From Candidatus Beckwithbacteria bacterium CG23_combo_of_CG06-09_8_20_14_all_47_9 (GTDB taxonomy: Bacteria > Patescibacteriota > Microgenomatia > UBA1400 > CG1-02-47-37): a DNA stretch of 6,848 bases. Under the pieces are notes generated by a model. The model did no database searches and was not told where the DNA came from. It was given only the letters and a program-made list of their open reading frames with translations. The translations under genes were made by a program, and so were the position numbers. The stretch covers positions 4,261 through 11,108 of the forward strand of contig PCSQ01000096.1 of NCBI GenBank assembly GCA_002772455.1, given 5' to 3'. Of this stretch, positions 4,753-6,848 are shown piece after piece. Numbering within the stretch: position 1 is the stretch's first letter; each line of letters begins with the position of its first letter.

Positions 4753-6539
4753 TGAATAAACCGATCACTGGCTTTTCTGGCCCGGAGCAACTGTCGTTTT
4801 GTCTTCGGATCACCGGAATTAATTAATATTTTCAGCCAGCGGATTAATTCTGTTTTACTGGTCACTTCTACCGCCCCGCCCGGTTTAATAATCGGTAAAA
4901 AATAATTGTAATCTTTCTTAAACGGATTGATCGCAATTACCGGCCGGTTGAGCATAATCGCCTCAAATACAGTAAACGACCAGGTCTGCAACACTACACT
5001 GCTGGCATGGATTAAATCCAATAAGCTAATTTGATTATTATCGGCCACTACCACGTTTTTTATCCCCCATTCATTTATTTCCTCCAGCACCCGGTAACGC
5101 TTCTCTGTCGGGTGCGGCTTAACCACCAATGTCAGGCCGGGAATTTTTTTTACCGCCTCTGCGGCCATGGCCACAAAAGCCTGCTTTTCCTCTCTGGGAA
5201 TCATCCAGGTCGGCCGGAAAGATATCAGTAAAACAATTTTTTGCTGAGAGGGCAGATTCAGCTGACGGTAAACCATGCGCTTATTGGCTAAATGCCGGTT
5301 TTCGGCTACATTTTCTTTTACCAAATCACCGCCAAGAAATATTTTTCTAGCCGGCACGCCCAAATCGATCAATTGTTGCCGGATATATTCACCGACCACT
5401 ACCACCTTGTCGGCAGACATATAAGGATTAATCGCCGCCAGATCCACCATGGTATTGGGCGACACTAAAATCGACGGCACCCGGTATTTTTTGGCAACAA
5501 CTGCCAAAGCCAACTCGGTCAGGCGCACATCGGAAACCACTATCACTCCTTTTGGCTTGGTCAACCGAAACAAGTTATCAGCCGCTAAAAGATATAATTG
5601 CGCCAACCGCATCATTTGGTTAATCATGTCCGGTACGGTTGCAACAGTTAAAAAATAAAACCAGTCATCGATATTATCAATCCTCTTAGGCATCAATGTG
5701 GCAAAATTAACAGTTTGGAAATTAATTTTGGCTTTATTGCCTAAATAGCTGGCCAAAAAACACGGCTCAATTTTTTCCTGGTATAAACTCGATAACGTCG
5801 GACCTAAATTGCCAATGTCAGTAATCAATTCCGGATTTTCCCCTCTCTCTTTCAATCTCTTAAAAACCGGCATTAAAGTTTTTAAATGGCGGTAAAAATC
5901 AGCGCTTAATAACACCGCGTTCTTTTTTACCGATCTCACAGGCTGACGGGAATTAAGTAAAAAATTATCATACTTTGTCCGGTATTCCCGGTTGATTAAA
6001 AACCGCTGCAGCCGCTGTTGCAACCTGCTTAAGCAAAACCAGGAAAATTGCCTAACTGTTAATTTCATCTCCCTGGCCAAAAAAACTGCGGTTTGTTCAT
6101 GGAAAGATTTTCCCGCCACTACCACCACATCAGGCTTAACTTCTTTTATGGCCCGCTCAAATACTTGGAGGTAAATAAAATAATGGTAGGTTAAGTAAAC
6201 GGTCAGCTTAGTCATAAACAGTTCGGTTGCCGGCAAACCATTAACCGTTCGGGCAAGTTTTTTAGCCAACTTTGAAGTAGCTTGCCAATAACGAGTCCTG
6301 TCCCGGGAGTAATCAACCCGGGACAATATATCGCCAAAATAATGAACATTGTTTCCGGTAAAACCCAAACCGTTGGTTACCAGTAAATCAACTTGATAAA
6401 AAGGCCTTAATAATAATTTAATTAACCGGATCCGCCACCGATGCCAAAACAAATAAACCCAGGCATAGGACCGCCCCAAAAACTTGCTCAAAGTCTGAAT
6501 TTTCACTACATCTTCAGTGATGATTAACAAATGTTTCAT
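4698..6539 (-). CDS. GT-B-like glycosyl/glycerophosphotransferase of the capsule-polysaccharide type
   Basis: A 613-residue protein without a signal peptide, probably a cytoplasmic or membrane-associated transferase. The C-terminal half has the layout of CDP-glycerol glycerophosphotransferase/capsule-type GT-B domains: a strand LLISFRPTW (437-445), VVKPHPTEK (472-480) with the typical KPHP, then a donor-site-like block SSVVLQTWSFTVFEAI (513-528) with E526, followed by NRPVIAINPF. The middle part (325-405) also looks like a Rossmann half: GVIVVSDVR, VPSILVSPNT, KVVVVGEYIRQQL. The N-terminal ~310 residues match nothing I recognise, though VVVVAGKSFHEQT (138-150) could belong to another nucleotide-binding fold. 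The start ATG at 6539 has no Shine-Dalgarno, but a TATAAT stands 8 nt upstream. The gene is convergent with the GT-C gene and divergent from the HisF-like gene. It is probably a glycan-building enzyme of the same locus. Confidence 0.7.
   Translation of the reverse strand: MKHLLIITEDVVKIQTLSKFLGRSYAWVYLFWHRWRIRLIKLLLRPFYQVDLLVTNGLGFTGNNVHYFGDILSRVDYSRDRTRYWQATSKLAKKLARTVNGLPATELFMTKLTVYLTYHYFIYLQVFERAIKEVKPDVVVVAGKSFHEQTAVFLAREMKLTVRQFSWFCLSRLQQRLQRFLINREYRTKYDNFLLNSRQPVRSVKKNAVLLSADFYRHLKTLMPVFKRLKERGENPELITDIGNLGPTLSSLYQEKIEPCFLASYLGNKAKINFQTVNFATLMPKRIDNIDDWFYFLTVATVPDMINQMMRLAQLYLLAADNLFRLTKPKGVIVVSDVRLTELALAVVAKKYRVPSILVSPNTMVDLAAINPYMSADKVVVVGEYIRQQLIDLGVPARKIFLGGDLVKENVAENRHLANKRMVYRQLNLPSQQKIVLLISFRPTWMIPREEKQAFVAMAAEAVKKIPGLTLVVKPHPTEKRYRVLEEINEWGIKNVVVADNNQISLLDLIHASSVVLQTWSFTVFEAIMLNRPVIAINPFKKDYNYFLPIIKPGGAVEVTSKTELIRWLKILINSGDPKTKRQLLRARKASDRFIHYSEGEASGKVVAWLLGK
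4708..4776. terminator. Long-loop inverted repeat at the convergent gene ends, possible bidirectional terminator
   Basis: AAAAGCCAG (4708-4716) and CTGGCTTTT (4768-4776) are exact 9-bp complements. Each strand therefore ends its stem with a T run. The 51-nt loop contains a smaller TTCCG/CGGAA repeat (4727-4731 and 4745-4749). It lies exactly where the two converging genes end, which suits a shared terminator. The long loop makes it weak, and the repeat is inside coding sequence of at least one gene. Confidence 0.3.
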
Positions 6540-6552
6540 TTCAGACTATTAT
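6524..6552 (+). promoter_or_regulatory. Promoter of the HisF-like gene
   Basis: TTAACA (6524-6529), 17 bp, then TATTAT (6547-6552); each box matches consensus at five of six positions. Transcription would begin at about 6558-6560, on or beside the ATG at 6559, predicting a leaderless or nearly leaderless mRNA. This agrees with the lack of any Shine-Dalgarno. Confidence 0.6.
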
Positions 6553-6553
6553 A
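6548..6553 (-). promoter_or_regulatory. -10 box of the divergent glycosyltransferase gene
   Basis: The - strand reads a perfect TATAAT at 6553-6548, overlapping five bases of the + strand -10 box. Transcription would start near 6541, leaving only 2-3 nt before the ATG at 6539. No good -35 is found at the usual distance, so this direction depends on the -10 alone. Confidence 0.45.
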
Positions 6554-6558
6554 GCTTA

Positions 6559-6848
6559 ATGCTGACCTTAAGAATTATTCCCAAACTCGAGGTAAAAAAC
6601 GAAAGCTTAATTAAGGGAGTCCACCTTGAAGGTTTAAGAATCGTCGGCAAACCGGAAGAAGCGGCCTTGCGCTACGCGGCCGATGGCGCCGACGAAATAA
6701 TTTATATCGATCTGGTTGCCAGTTTATACCGGCGGCAAAACTGGATCAATATTGTCCGCCGAACCGCCGGGCAAATCTATATTCCCCTAACAGTCGGCGG
6801 CGGCATCCGTTCGGTTGATGATGCTAAGCTTTTTATGCGCGCTGGTGC
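6559..6848 (+). CDS. HisF-like cyclase subunit of sugar amidation (WbuZ/AglZ type), N-terminal part
   Basis: 96 complete codons are visible before the window ends. The protein starts as a HisF (beta/alpha)8 barrel: RIIPKLEVKN (5-14), LIKGVHLEG with K19, GADEIIYIDLVAS (43-55) with D51, and IPLTVGGGIRSV with the phosphate-binding glycines 80-82. In histidine-pathway HisF, position 11 is the catalytic Asp within a CLDVKDG motif; here it is E11, with K9 in place of Cys. That, and the sugar-locus setting, favour the paralogues that work with a HisH-like glutaminase and a WbpG/PseA-type enzyme to add an acetamidino group to nonulosonic or uronic sugars. It is divergent from the glycosyltransferase gene across 19 bp and probably begins another operon running right. 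A genuine histidine gene cannot be fully excluded, because the second catalytic Asp (D130) lies outside the window. Confidence 0.8.
   Translation, partial: MLTLRIIPKLEVKNESLIKGVHLEGLRIVGKPEEAALRYAADGADEIIYIDLVASLYRRQNWINIVRRTAGQIYIPLTVGGGIRSVDDAKLFMRAG

Noticed and set aside
6301..6323. TCCCGGG/CCCGGGA inverted repeat in the - strand glycosyltransferase
   Set aside because: It comes from two Ser-Arg codon pairs using the same codons, a few residues apart; no promoter, T run or other context supports a function.
1..6848. CRISPR array, tRNA, rRNA or transposase
   Set aside because: No regularly spaced repeats, no cloverleaf-like conserved arms, and no transposase-like protein were seen on either strand.

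Overview
The window looks like an accessory surface-glycan locus from a small-genome bacterium, most likely of the Candidate Phyla Radiation (Patescibacteria). The lineage is an inference, from four things: dense packing with several 4-nt ATGA stop/start overlaps, few Shine-Dalgarno sequences (only one start has a clear one), a ~180-residue NYN-domain gene of a kind common in those genomes, and the gene repertoire. TGA acts as a normal stop, so the standard bacterial code applies.

Bases 1-4752 are read on the + strand. They hold the 3' end of an unidentified gene, a short Gfo/Idh/MocA oxidoreductase, a half-size EamA-type membrane protein that is frameshifted in a T run, and an NYN-domain nuclease. 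These are followed by a CMP-nonulosonate (NeuA/PtmB-like) cytidylyltransferase, a PtmA-like short-chain dehydrogenase and a GT-C membrane glycosyltransferase. Bases 4698-6539 on the - strand encode a 613-residue GT-B-like glycosyltransferase whose 3' end overlaps the GT-C gene tail to tail. A HisF-like gene starts divergently at 6559 and leaves the window.

The Gfo/Idh, cytidylyltransferase and SDR order resembles ptmF-ptmB-ptmA of Campylobacter legionaminic-acid clusters. A HisF paralogue fits the acetamidino modification of such sugars. A reasonable reading is that the cytidylyltransferase activates a nonulosonic acid, the oxidoreductases make or tailor a precursor, the GT-C and GT-B enzymes transfer sugars at the membrane or in the cytoplasm, and the HisF-like protein helps amidate the sugar. 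The NeuB/NeuC-type condensing enzymes are not in the window, so the exact sugar is unknown.

The part not explained by sugar chemistry is 1258-1926. An NYN nuclease gene sits inside the sugar operon. Just after it, on the opposite strand, is a near-consensus sigma70-type promoter (TTGACA, 17 bp, TATATT). It would make a short structured RNA that is antisense to the end of the NYN gene and finishes in a GC stem plus U run. This candidate nuclease/small-RNA pair is the main lead. A second regulatory curiosity is the 19-bp gap at 6540-6558, where two overlapping -10 boxes face opposite ways and both transcripts would be nearly leaderless.
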